This document shows, in pieces, positions 1 through 6,928 of a stretch of 7,137 nucleotides of DNA. A model generated the notes under the pieces. It searched no databases. It had not been told where the DNA came from and saw nothing but the letters and a program-made list of their open reading frames with translations. Made by a program: the position numbers and the translations under genes. The stretch is taken from positions 1 to 7,137 of the forward strand of contig CAMYJP010000102.1 of the NCBI GenBank assembly GCA_947258675.1, written 5' to 3'. The DNA is from an uncultured Desulfobulbaceae bacterium. GTDB lineage: Bacteria; Desulfobacterota; Desulfobulbia; Desulfobulbales; BM004. The first letter of the stretch is position 1; every line of letters starts with the position of its first letter.

Positions 1-726
1 CCATATTATCCTCAGGCAGAGTTAATTATCAGAGGTAAACTGATAGCTAAAGGTACTGAAAAGGAACCTATTGTTTTCACTTCGGCTGAAATTGATGCCC
101 GTCCAGGTGACTGGGGGGCTATTAATTTGCTCGGCAGCAAAGGAAATACAATTGAACATGCAAAACTCCTGTTTGCCTATAATGGAATACATGCCCATGG
201 ATCTACGGCAATTGTCGCTGACAGTGAATTCGCAAATAACGGGGTTGGGATCAGCTTTAAAAGTGAAGAGGAAACCCCTGATGCCCCGTGGTTTGGAGAA
301 CGATCGAGTCTCACTATTACCAACAATCTGTTTTTTCGTAATAAGGGGGGCATTGGTTTCAGAAACTCAGATGCAACTATCAGCCATAATGAAATAAAAG
401 ATAATAAATTCTTCGGACTCTGGCCTAAAGAGAAGGTTAAAGCGAATATCAGTTTTAATGAAATAACCGGCAATAAAAAAGGTATTATCCTTTATCAAAC
501 GCAAGGACTCACTTTGGATCACAACAACATATATGATAACAATTCATATAATATCGCGGTCGCCGAAGCTCAGGATTTCCCAGTAGATGCCGGCAATAAC
601 TGGTTTGGGTCCATTAACAGTGAAAAAATTGCCGAATATATTTTTGATCAAAAGGATGATCCGGATCTTGGTTTAGTGAACACTGTTCCTTATCTAAAAA
701 ATGCCGTTGAGTGGGAGCAACGTTGA
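1..726 (+). CDS. Right-handed parallel beta-helix repeat protein, C-terminal part (5' end outside window)
   Basis: The frame is open from base 1, so the gene starts upstream and 241 residues are visible. The visible protein is a run of short beta-helix turns, with recurring patterns such as GTEKEPIVFTS, GNTIEHAK, SDATISHNEIKDN, VKANISFNEITGN and GLTLDHNNIYDNN. Asn is placed regularly where ladder-forming turns occur, as in NosD/pectate-lyase-like (PbH1) folds. The tail, with GNNWFG followed by a DQKDDPDLG segment and a VPYLK motif, is the usual cap of this type of helix. Such proteins are normally exported and bind or modify carbohydrate, or serve a structural role. No catalytic residues can be assigned here, and any signal peptide lies outside the window. 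The stop overlaps the start of the MFS gene, so the two are probably one operon and translationally coupled. The fold is clear but the substrate is unknown. Confidence 0.85.
   Translation, partial: PYYPQAELIIRGKLIAKGTEKEPIVFTSAEIDARPGDWGAINLLGSKGNTIEHAKLLFAYNGIHAHGSTAIVADSEFANNGVGISFKSEEETPDAPWFGERSSLTITNNLFFRNKGGIGFRNSDATISHNEIKDNKFFGLWPKEKVKANISFNEITGNKKGIILYQTQGLTLDHNNIYDNNSYNIAVAEAQDFPVDAGNNWFGSINSEKIAEYIFDQKDDPDLGLVNTVPYLKNAVEWEQR
713..717 (+). promoter_or_regulatory. Ribosome binding site of the MFS gene, inside the upstream CDS
   Basis: GGGAG lies 8 bases before the ATG at 726 and is embedded in the last codons of the beta-helix gene. It favours ATG 726 over the in-frame GTG at 711, whose codon would overlap the Shine-Dalgarno itself. 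The TGATG overlap (stop 724-726, start 726-728) suggests that ribosomes finishing the first gene re-initiate on the second. Confidence 0.7.
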
Positions 727-2027
727 TGTCGGAAGAACAGAAACTGACTTGGCTCGCCAGTTTCTCTCACTTTATCACTCACGGCTTCATGACCTTGCTG
801 CCTGGAGTTTTAGTTGTAATTGCCGCCGAACATTCCATGAGCTTTATGGATATTGGCATCATTGCAAATATTGGATATTTTTTGTACGGTCTCGGGTCTT
901 TCCCTGCTGGATATCTCGCTGATAAATTCGGATCAAAACGGATATTGACGCTGGGTGTCCTCGGTATGTCCATTGCTTCAATCCTTGTAGGTTTTTCACC
1001 TACCACCATTACTTTTGCCATTACCTATGGAATACTTGGCCTCTTTGCCAGTATCCATCATCCGGCCGGTCTTTCATTAATTGCCAGACGTATATCCGAA
1101 AACAAAGGAAAGGCCTTAGGATTACATGGTGTGCTTGGAAATGTGGGATTGTTTTGCACGCCGCTCATGGCAGGGATGAGTATTTTCCTTTTTGATACGT
1201 GGCGCGCAGCCTACATTATTTTTGGAGTTGTTGGGCTTTTTTTCGCCTGGTTGTTGTACTCAACCCGGATTGAGTCAGAACCAGACTTGAGATTCCGCGA
1301 ACTATTATTCTGGAAAAGCAATCGATTCAAAACAGTAAAAAAAGCAAACAGTCGAATCTCCGATTCTGTAAGCCTAGAAGCTTTGGACAATAAAACAAAG
1401 GAAACTAATTCCCTTCCGGTAGCACTCTTGATCCTCTATTTAGGTAGCATCCTGTCAGGCTTCATCTTTAGGGGATCGTTAACTTTTTTCCCCACTCTGC
1501 TCAAAGAAAATGTTTATTTCATCACCACTCATGATGAGCCTGTAGTAATTGCGGGATTTGTAACTACTGCTATATTATCTCTGGGTTTGATAGGTTCATG
1601 GTTCGGTGGTTATATTAATGACAAAATTAACAGGCCAGAGATATTTCCAGTACTCATTTTTCTTATCGTCGGCCCATCACTCTATTTCATCAGCCGTTTT
1701 ACAGATTCATCATTATTGGTAATTTCATCATTTTTCAGCCTCGTATACTATGCCTGGCAGCCATCTCACAATTATCTTATCGCCAAATACACCAGAAAAG
1801 CATCCCACGGAGTCGGTTTTGGAGTAAATTTCTTTCTTATTTTTGGGATAGGATCAATTGCAACTGCCAGTGGAGGTTATATAGCGGATACCTATGGTGT
1901 CGATAAATTTTACTGGTTCATGTCATTTATAGCTTTAACGGCAATCTTAGCTGCTATGACGGTCATCGCCTTAAAACGCTTTCATATCAAATTTACCTGG
2001 CAGTTAGTAAAAGAAACCGAATCATAA
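726..2027 (+). CDS. Major facilitator superfamily transporter, Fsr (fosmidomycin-resistance)-like
   Basis: The product is a 433-residue, very hydrophobic protein of normal MFS length with about 12 predicted membrane segments. A clear MFS motif A lies between TM2 and TM3 (residues 62-72, G-Y-L-A-D-K-F-G-S-K-R), and a degenerate copy occurs in the second half (294-300, GGYINDK). The segment around residues 108-140, with ASIHHPAG and then GKALGLHGVLGNVG, resembles the conserved HP and G-rich region of Fsr-type drug exporters. A His-rich first helix (SHFITHGFMTLLPGV, 14-28) also fits that group. A charged loop at about 181-229 is the usual central cytoplasmic linker. It is likely a proton-driven inner-membrane exporter with an unknown substrate, and resistance to fosmidomycin is not implied. 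ATG 726 was chosen for its spacing from GGGAG and its one-base overlap with the preceding stop. It converges on the nitroreductase with only 24 bases between the two stops. Confidence 0.88.
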   Translation: MSEEQKLTWLASFSHFITHGFMTLLPGVLVVIAAEHSMSFMDIGIIANIGYFLYGLGSFPAGYLADKFGSKRILTLGVLGMSIASILVGFSPTTITFAITYGILGLFASIHHPAGLSLIARRISENKGKALGLHGVLGNVGLFCTPLMAGMSIFLFDTWRAAYIIFGVVGLFFAWLLYSTRIESEPDLRFRELLFWKSNRFKTVKKANSRISDSVSLEALDNKTKETNSLPVALLILYLGSILSGFIFRGSLTFFPTLLKENVYFITTHDEPVVIAGFVTTAILSLGLIGSWFGGYINDKINRPEIFPVLIFLIVGPSLYFISRFTDSSLLVISSFFSLVYYAWQPSHNYLIAKYTRKASHGVGFGVNFFLIFGIGSIATASGGYIADTYGVDKFYWFMSFIALTAILAAMTVIALKRFHIKFTWQLVKETES

Positions 2028-2051
2028 AATAATATTCTCTGTCCCCTAACA

Positions 2052-2591
2052 TCAAAAAGAGTTCAAATAAGAAAAGTCTGAAATTTGCCTACGTTTAGGC
2101 GGTTTAGGATGCTGGTCGGGATAACCGAGCGGCATCAGAACAACCACTTCATGTTCTTCAGGCAGCCTTAATATTTTTTTTGCTGCATCATGATCAAACA
2201 TACCAACAATCACTGTTCCCAACCCGAGAGAATGCGCTGCCAGACAAAGATTCTGAGTTGCTAGACCAAGATCAAACATAAACCAGTCATCAAACTTTGT
2301 TCGCGCTTTTTCCTTATAATATCCTGATCTTTTAAGCCTGCCGCACACTGCAATCAATAAAGGGGCAGCCAAAACGGCCGGACTTCCCGGATTTTTAGCT
2401 GAGACTGTGTTCTGGAGCCTTTCTTTGATTCTTTTATCCCTAACAACAACGAGCTCCCAACATTGTGTATTTGCCCATGAAGGTGACCAGCGGACAGCCT
2501 CTAAAATTTGATTAAGAATCTCATCAGATACTTCTTTGTCTAGATATCGGCGGATACTTCTTCTGCCCATAATCAATTGCATGAAGTCCAT
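2052..2591 (-). CDS. Nitroreductase family protein (FMN-dependent oxidoreductase)
   Basis: The product is 179 residues, close to the short end of the nitroreductase family. The N-terminus carries the family signature RRSIRRY (10-16), whose Arg and Ser contact FMN phosphate. It is followed by WSPSWANTQCWELVVV (35-50), equivalent to the usual APSxxNxQPWxFvVv FMN segment, with S38, N41 and Q43 in place. Later, LGLGTVIVG (122-130) and a VVLMPLGYP segment (150-158) match the helix and strand that close the flavin site. The enzyme probably reduces nitro compounds, quinones or similar acceptors with NAD(P)H as a cytoplasmic dimer. The true substrate cannot be read from sequence. The ATG at 2591 is supported by an AAGGA-type Shine-Dalgarno about 8 bases upstream on the minus strand. 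It sits 134 bases downstream of the M48 gene on the same strand, so co-transcription is possible but not required. Confidence 0.9.
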   Translation of the reverse strand: MDFMQLIMGRRSIRRYLDKEVSDEILNQILEAVRWSPSWANTQCWELVVVRDKRIKERLQNTVSAKNPGSPAVLAAPLLIAVCGRLKRSGYYKEKARTKFDDWFMFDLGLATQNLCLAAHSLGLGTVIVGMFDHDAAKKILRLPEEHEVVVLMPLGYPDQHPKPPKRRQISDFSYLNSF

Positions 2592-2656
2592 TGTGGTTTC
2601 CTTGTGCAGGTTTTTCCATATAGTAATATAGTGAACAATTTGACCTGAATTAAAAT

Positions 2657-2685
2657 AACGTATGGAATACTCTTACGATGGTCAA
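2657..2685 (-). promoter_or_regulatory. Possible sigma-70-type promoter of the nitroreductase gene
   Basis: Read on the minus strand, TTGACC (complement of 2680-2685) is followed after 17 bases by TACGTT (complement of 2657-2662). The -35 is good (5/6) but the -10 is poor (3/6). The position about 66 bases before the start codon is reasonable. It is a weak candidate in an AT-rich gap where chance matches are common. Confidence 0.25.
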
Positions 2686-2725
2686 AGTTGGAATTAAAAA
2701 TATACAGCAAATTAAACAGTTTTTT

Positions 2726-4273
2726 CTATTGTGCAACAGCAGCGTTTACGACAACAACTCTGATTGATTGAAGAACATTATTATCTGCAAATGGACCAAT
2801 GTCGGTTTTGACTATCACCTTTTTACCCGAGGGCAGTTTGTCTGATACGCGTCGATTAATGGACCGCATAACACCACGATTATCCGGATATCTGATTTGT
2901 AATGTTATTCCGCCAATTGGAAGAGGTGTCCGGTTAGAAATCTCAACGATCAGAAAACCGTCTCCAGCTACCCCAGTGCGTAATCCAATATACTTTGAAG
3001 GATTATCCGATAGGTCCAGTCTAACCAAAGAATCTAAAGCCTCTTTACCCGGGGCTGTATTTGAAGCGGCAGCATTTCGAAAATATTCTTTAGCCCGTCC
3101 TTGGTTTCCGCTCGCCAACTCGATGTTTCCCAAAGCATTAAATGCTGTTGAAGTGGGAAGTAGTTTGACACTTGCCTGCAAATCATTTGCAGCATCCTGC
3201 CGCTTCCCAAGCTTATCCTGGACTAGACCGCGCTGTAGAAAAAAATAGAAATAATCTCCAGGCTGCTTAACTGCCTGATCATAATTATTCAAAGCTTTGG
3301 TATACTGCTGTTTTGAGAAATCAATATCACCAAGAAGAGCATAAAAATGACCTTCCCGCGGTTCAATATTAATGGCACTTTTAGCAAAACCTATAGCAGC
3401 CTCGCTTTGTTTTTTCTTGAATGCCTCAATCCCTTTATCGAATTCGTCATAGGCTTTTTTAGTTTTGATCAGGTGAGCAATCTTACTTTGATATATTTCA
3501 GTACCAAGTTTTCCTCCTTTTGGTAACTTTTTCGCTGTTTCTCGATTTGCTGCAACTCTCTCTGCAGAAGGGGGGTGACTGGCGAATAAACCACTTAACC
3601 AATTACTTTCCTTTCCCTTGGAAAGTCTGACAAATGTCTCCTGCAACCCAACAGCAGCCCATGGATCATACCCGGCACGGGCCATATACAACATGCCGTA
3701 ATAGTCTGATTCCCGCTCAGCATCTCGTCCATATTTTGTACTGACAAGGCTTGCTGCAACTTGCGCTCCACTTACAAGATAATCAGCATAGCTCTTTCCC
3801 TGACTCGCAATACCTGCAGCCAACAAAGCCCCTTGTAACAAAATACCTCTTTCCATACCTTTGGCACCATGTCTTGCGGCCGCATGAACAATTTCATGGG
3901 CGAGGACAGCGGCCAACTCAGCTTCATTTTTTAACTCAATGAGAAGACCGCGATTAACAGCAATTTTACCGCCCGGTAATGCCCAAGCATTCGGAACAGA
4001 ATTATTTAACACTTCAAATTCATATGGCAATTTTCTGTCGCTTACATTTACCAGGCGCTGTCCGACTGAATCAACATATTTGGATAGGACAGGATCAAGA
4101 GAATAATCCCCACCCTGTAACTGTTTACTGGGAGTATAATTATTCTCACCGATTGAAATCTCTTGGGATTCTGATACTATGGCCAGTTCATTTTTTCCGG
4201 TAACCGGATTTACAGCACACCCAGAAAAAACGAGCTGAATAGATATTAAAATCAACAGAAAAGTATAACGCAT
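2726..4273 (-). CDS. M48 family zinc metalloprotease lipoprotein with TPR repeats (BepA/YfgC-like)
   Basis: The product is 515 residues. Residues 1-18 form a lipoprotein signal peptide ending FSG-C19, and Ala at +2 favours outer-membrane sorting by the E. coli rule. The M48 domain spans about 35-250. It shows HEIVH (126-130) with two zinc ligands and the catalytic Glu127, the third ligand Glu186 in an R-x-x-E-x-x-x-D motif (183-190), and an SHPPSAERV segment (232-240). The last corresponds to the His-bearing loop that regulates BepA. TPR-like helices run from about 274 to 400. Residues 421-515 form an extra beta-rich domain with an FLIVEISNRT strand and a GGITLQIRYPD strand. The likely job is periplasmic quality control of outer-membrane or secreted proteins. 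The start at 4273 was chosen because GGAGG lies 5 bases upstream and the signal peptide begins there; an upstream in-frame extension of 13 residues would spoil it. It lies 50 bases after the HD-GYP gene. Confidence 0.9.
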   Translation of the reverse strand: MRYTFLLILISIQLVFSGCAVNPVTGKNELAIVSESQEISIGENNYTPSKQLQGGDYSLDPVLSKYVDSVGQRLVNVSDRKLPYEFEVLNNSVPNAWALPGGKIAVNRGLLIELKNEAELAAVLAHEIVHAAARHGAKGMERGILLQGALLAAGIASQGKSYADYLVSGAQVAASLVSTKYGRDAERESDYYGMLYMARAGYDPWAAVGLQETFVRLSKGKESNWLSGLFASHPPSAERVAANRETAKKLPKGGKLGTEIYQSKIAHLIKTKKAYDEFDKGIEAFKKKQSEAAIGFAKSAINIEPREGHFYALLGDIDFSKQQYTKALNNYDQAVKQPGDYFYFFLQRGLVQDKLGKRQDAANDLQASVKLLPTSTAFNALGNIELASGNQGRAKEYFRNAAASNTAPGKEALDSLVRLDLSDNPSKYIGLRTGVAGDGFLIVEISNRTPLPIGGITLQIRYPDNRGVMRSINRRVSDKLPSGKKVIVKTDIGPFADNNVLQSIRVVVVNAAVAQ

Positions 4274-4278
4274 ATGTA

Positions 4279-4283
4279 CCTCC
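4279..4283 (-). promoter_or_regulatory. Ribosome binding site that fixes the M48 protease start
   Basis: The minus strand reads GGAGG followed by 5 bases and ATG (4273-4271). It selects the start that places the lipoprotein signal peptide at the very N-terminus and rules out the longer reading from 4312. Confidence 0.8.
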
Positions 4284-4312
4284 ACTAAAGATAATACCCC
4301 TGGCAAATACAC

Positions 4313-4332
4313 TCTGTCTGGAATTAGACAGA
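4313..4332 (-). other. Hairpin spanning the HD-GYP stop codon
   Basis: A perfect 7-bp stem (TCTGTCT / AGACAGA) with a 6-base loop covers the TAA stop at 4326-4324. It lacks a following T-tract on the minus strand, so it is not a convincing intrinsic terminator. It could be a weak attenuator or an RNA processing/stability element between the HD-GYP and M48 genes, or a chance inverted repeat. Confidence 0.3.
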
Positions 4333-5403
4333 AAATCTACTGTTTGCAAAAAGATTAATGCAGGCGTCAACCACATCTGGATCAAACTCTGTGCCGGCAT
4401 TCTGCTTAATCTCCTCCAACACATATTCTATCTCTAGAGCCGGTCGATAAGGTCTGGACGAGGTCATAGCTTCAACAACATTCGCAACCGCAACCACCCG
4501 AGCCTCAAGCAATATTTCATTGCCTTTCAACCCATTAGGATAACCAGACCCATCCATTCTTTCATGATGTTGGAGCACAATTTGAGCAATCGGCCAATGG
4601 AAATGAATTTCTTTTAAAATATCATAACCGGCTTGAGCATGGGTTTTTACTAACTCAAACTCTTGTTCATTCAATGATCGTGGCTTACTCAAAATTTCGA
4701 CAGGGATCGATAATTTTCCAAGGTCATGAACAAGCCCTGCCATACGAATACCTTCAACTTCATTTTCAGCCAATTTCATTTCTTGAGCAATTGACCGGGC
4801 CAGACTTGATACTCGATGCTGATGTCCAGCAGTAAAAGGATCCCTTTTCTCAACGATCATGGAAATAGCTTGAACAGTTCCGGCTAGGGCATTGCGAAGC
4901 TTAATGATGCTGTCCTGTTGTCCTTCTGTTGCTCTCTTTCGTTTGGTAATATCCCTAGCAATACATTCTACTGCAACCAATTCTCCATTACCATTTACAG
5001 CAGGAATTTCTGAAACTTCCAACCAGCAAATTTCTCCAGAGTCAGTAAAACATTCAACATCATATGCAGGAAGTTGTTCTCCGGACAACGTTCGTTTTGT
5101 AAATTTTTCTGCTTCGATATTGTCAATTTTATCGGTGTAATGTCCCGGATATTTGGCGAGGAATTCTTGCTCCTTATAGCCAAGAACATTTTTAATTGAC
5201 GGGCTGACAAAGGTAATTTCTCCTTCTGGATTAAGGGTGTAAAAAAAATAGGACTTCAAGAGACTTTCAACAAGCATCTCTTCGCTGGCAAGTAATGACG
5301 GTTTGGATTGTTTTTCTTCTTCCCAATTTTCAAGGGCCTCAAGGCGTTTCCGTAACAAGCTATTCTCCTGCACCAATTCCGAATAAGAAAGTTTATCAGT
5401 CAT
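4324..5403 (-). CDS. PAS domain / HD-GYP domain protein, putative cyclic-di-GMP phosphodiesterase
   Basis: The product is 359 residues with no signal peptide or membrane segment, so it is probably cytoplasmic. Residues about 5-32 are heptad-like and charged (likely a short coiled coil). Residues 41-155 form a PAS sensor domain that ends in the typical IARDITKRK linker. An HD-GYP domain follows from about 172 to 355. Visible HD-GYP landmarks are DPFTAGHQHRV with H194, the HD pair H226-D227 in HDLGK, H255, and the HHERMDGSGYP block at 279-289 with an intact GYP. The SRPYRP segment is at 316-321. It should hydrolyse cyclic-di-GMP in response to a signal sensed by PAS. One oddity is that the position expected to carry the last metal-binding Asp reads Asn308 (VAVANVVEAM), with codon AAT. 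The ATG at 5403 is preferred over an in-frame TTG at 5418 because GGAGG sits 8 bases before it. The M48 protease gene follows 50 bases downstream on the same strand. Confidence 0.92.
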   Translation of the reverse strand: MTDKLSYSELVQENSLLRKRLEALENWEEEKQSKPSLLASEEMLVESLLKSYFFYTLNPEGEITFVSPSIKNVLGYKEQEFLAKYPGHYTDKIDNIEAEKFTKRTLSGEQLPAYDVECFTDSGEICWLEVSEIPAVNGNGELVAVECIARDITKRKRATEGQQDSIIKLRNALAGTVQAISMIVEKRDPFTAGHQHRVSSLARSIAQEMKLAENEVEGIRMAGLVHDLGKLSIPVEILSKPRSLNEQEFELVKTHAQAGYDILKEIHFHWPIAQIVLQHHERMDGSGYPNGLKGNEILLEARVVAVANVVEAMTSSRPYRPALEIEYVLEEIKQNAGTEFDPDVVDACINLFANSRFSV

Positions 5404-5411
5404 ATTAAAAG

Positions 5412-5416
5412 CCTCC
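5412..5416 (-). promoter_or_regulatory. Ribosome binding site that fixes the HD-GYP gene start
   Basis: The minus strand reads GGAGG, 8 bases before ATG 5403. The upstream TTG start would place this element inside the coding region, so the ATG is favoured. Confidence 0.75.
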
Positions 5417-5459
5417 AAAACTAAAATAGTAAAAATTACTTTTATTCATTATCAGATCA

Positions 5460-5482
5460 ATTATCTCGTAACCCGAGATAAT
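5460..5482 (-). promoter_or_regulatory. Perfect hairpin/palindrome upstream of the HD-GYP gene
   Basis: ATTATCTCG and CGAGATAAT form a 9-bp perfect inverted repeat around a 5-base centre. It lies about 57 bases before the HD-GYP start and about 30 bases from the IS end. No T-run follows on either strand, so an intrinsic terminator is unlikely. It could be an operator for a dimeric regulator or a 5' leader structure. Confidence 0.45.
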
Positions 5483-5513
5483 ATGGTTAACTGCTGAAGC
5501 GTATTTTTAATAG

Positions 5514-5520
5514 TTATTAA
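5514..5520. repeat. Target-site duplication, left copy
   Basis: TTATTAA directly precedes the left inverted repeat and is repeated at 7071-7077 directly after the right one. The identity is longer (14 bases, AGTTATTAACTGAA at 5512-5525 and 7069-7082) because the target resembles the IS tips. The duplication could therefore be 7, 9 or 11 bp, with the IS ends shifting inward by one or two bases. Confidence 0.8.
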
Positions 5521-5537
5521 CTGAACTTTCTGACTTG
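5521..5537 (+). repeat. IS left terminal inverted repeat
   Basis: CTGAACTTTCTGACTTG pairs with the right end (7054-7070) at 16 of 17 positions; the only mismatch is at base 14. The first 13 bases are perfect. The CTGA tip is reminiscent of IS10/IS50-type ends. Confidence 0.85.
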
Positions 5538-5551
5538 TTCTAATTTGTTGT

Positions 5552-6925
5552 TTAATTGTTATTTTTCGCCGCTAGTAGCGGTGGCGGTTTCAACATATCA
5601 ATAGCCACGGACATTACTGCATCAAGGATCTTCATAATGACATCTTCAGCGAATTCTCCTGCAGCACGTACTTTGTCCAATGCTAACTTCATAATCCGCT
5701 GCAGGGCATCCAAAACGGAGAGGTCCTTCATTTCATCAGCACAGGCATGAAACAAGGTACCAAGAGTTCGGGGATCATCGTGCAAACGTTGTTCAAAAGC
5801 CAAAAACAGATATCGGAGCATGACTATTGTTGCATGCCCAATGAGGCCATCGTAATCGCGCAATTGAACTTCTTTTTCCAACTTCAGATAATGCTTCGCC
5901 ATCTTGAAAAAAACCTCGATATCCCAGCGTTTCCCGTAAATCTGTACAATTTCTTCATCGGTCAATTCTATGTCAGTAGAGAGAATAGCCAGCCAGCCGC
6001 GCTTTTGACGATGACGAACAAAAACTATCTTTACCGGCAGACCGTCTTTAGTTTGAACCAGCACACTGGCCAGTATTTTTGCTTTACCGGCTTTCTTTTT
6101 TACACGCCGATAAATCTCTCCCAGCCTCAGATAAACATTTTGGTACAGATACAGGTTATTCGGCATATCTTTAAGCATACAGATAACTGGCCGATGCTGG
6201 TGCAACATTTGGATAACAGAGGGGAAGGCAAACCAGCTGTCCATGAGGATATAGGCCGCATCAATCCCTGTTGCAAGTATTCTCTTCACCATTGGCTCAA
6301 GCTGTTCTGTTGCCTTGGTCATTGCCTCCTTGCGTCGCCTGTATCCACAGGTTCTTCTGTCAATTTCTTTTGTGATTCCCTGCAGTCTGCTCTTTTCTTT
6401 CTCAGAGGAAAGCAAAACAAAATCCAAGGGCAGGAAACTCGCCCCGTCCGACCAGCCAAGGGTCAACATCTTGAACCCCTTGAGGTACCGCCGATCACTG
6501 TGGTCAAAGACTCGGGCCAGCAATTCAACAAATTTCGAATGCGATCTGTCATAGGTGCTGTCATCTATAATGAGTACCTTCTTTCGATCTTTATCTGTCA
6601 ACAAATCAAAAACACAAACAAGCCTGGCAGCCAGGAGAAGGAGCAGTTTGCGCCAGTTGTACCGTGGACCTTTCAACAGATCATAAGCCGCATCCTTCTT
6701 GAACTCTTGCCGGTTGCCAGTGACTATCCCGCGGAAGAAATTATTTCCCTCGAACGGCAAGATAAAGATAGCCTTCAGCAACATGACCGGCGATACACCC
6801 CGCATTTTCCGGATGCCGGCTCTGTTCAGCAATGTGCCGATAGTGAAGTTGTCAAAGAACATATCAATCTTGTCGTGCAGTCGTATTGCTTCTTGCTGTT
6901 TTTCGTAGTCTGTGCTAGTTTTCAT
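5552..6925 (-). CDS. IS4 family transposase (DDE)
   Basis: The product is 457 residues, typical length for an IS4-type DDE transposase. The first catalytic Asp lies in VLIIDDSTYDR (D121 or D122) and the second in AYILMDSWF (D229). The Glu sits in YGKRWDIEVFFKMAK, which fits the IS4 signature Y-x2-R-x3-E-x6-K exactly (Y330, R333, E337, K344). A large beta-rich insertion between the second Asp and the Glu (about 245-320) is also characteristic. The enzyme cuts and joins the ends of its own element. The start ATG at 6925 follows an AAGGAG (11 bases away) and an AAAGGG (5 bases away); either could serve as ribosome binding site, and both fall inside a stem described separately. There is no frameshift or internal stop. 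The long open frame antisense to it is a shadow. Its closest relatives within the IS4 superfamily cannot be named without a search. Confidence 0.93.
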   Translation of the reverse strand: MKTSTDYEKQQEAIRLHDKIDMFFDNFTIGTLLNRAGIRKMRGVSPVMLLKAIFILPFEGNNFFRGIVTGNRQEFKKDAAYDLLKGPRYNWRKLLLLLAARLVCVFDLLTDKDRKKVLIIDDSTYDRSHSKFVELLARVFDHSDRRYLKGFKMLTLGWSDGASFLPLDFVLLSSEKEKSRLQGITKEIDRRTCGYRRRKEAMTKATEQLEPMVKRILATGIDAAYILMDSWFAFPSVIQMLHQHRPVICMLKDMPNNLYLYQNVYLRLGEIYRRVKKKAGKAKILASVLVQTKDGLPVKIVFVRHRQKRGWLAILSTDIELTDEEIVQIYGKRWDIEVFFKMAKHYLKLEKEVQLRDYDGLIGHATIVMLRYLFLAFEQRLHDDPRTLGTLFHACADEMKDLSVLDALQRIMKLALDKVRAAGEFAEDVIMKILDAVMSVAIDMLKPPPLLAAKNNN

Positions 6926-6928
6926 TCT

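Noticed and set aside
177..473. Minus-strand open frame opposite the beta-helix gene
   Set aside because: The + strand frame shows clear beta-helix repeats throughout; the antisense product has no recognisable features.
711..725. GTG start at 711 for the MFS protein (five extra residues)
   Set aside because: This codon overlaps the GGGAG that serves the ATG at 726 and would give a longer overlap with the upstream gene.
2028..2051. Search for a shared terminator between the convergent MFS and nitroreductase genes
   Set aside because: The gap is only 24 bases and contains no stem followed by a T-run on either strand.
2799..3248. A 149-codon + strand open frame inside the M48 gene
   Set aside because: It is antisense to a well-supported protease gene, has no recognisable motif and no plausible ribosome binding site was noted.
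4291..4320. Promoter-like CAGACA-18-TATTAT before the M48 gene on the minus strand
   Set aside because: The hexamers are acceptable, but transcription would start about 11 bases before the ATG, almost on the Shine-Dalgarno. The -35 also lies in the hairpin over the HD-GYP stop.
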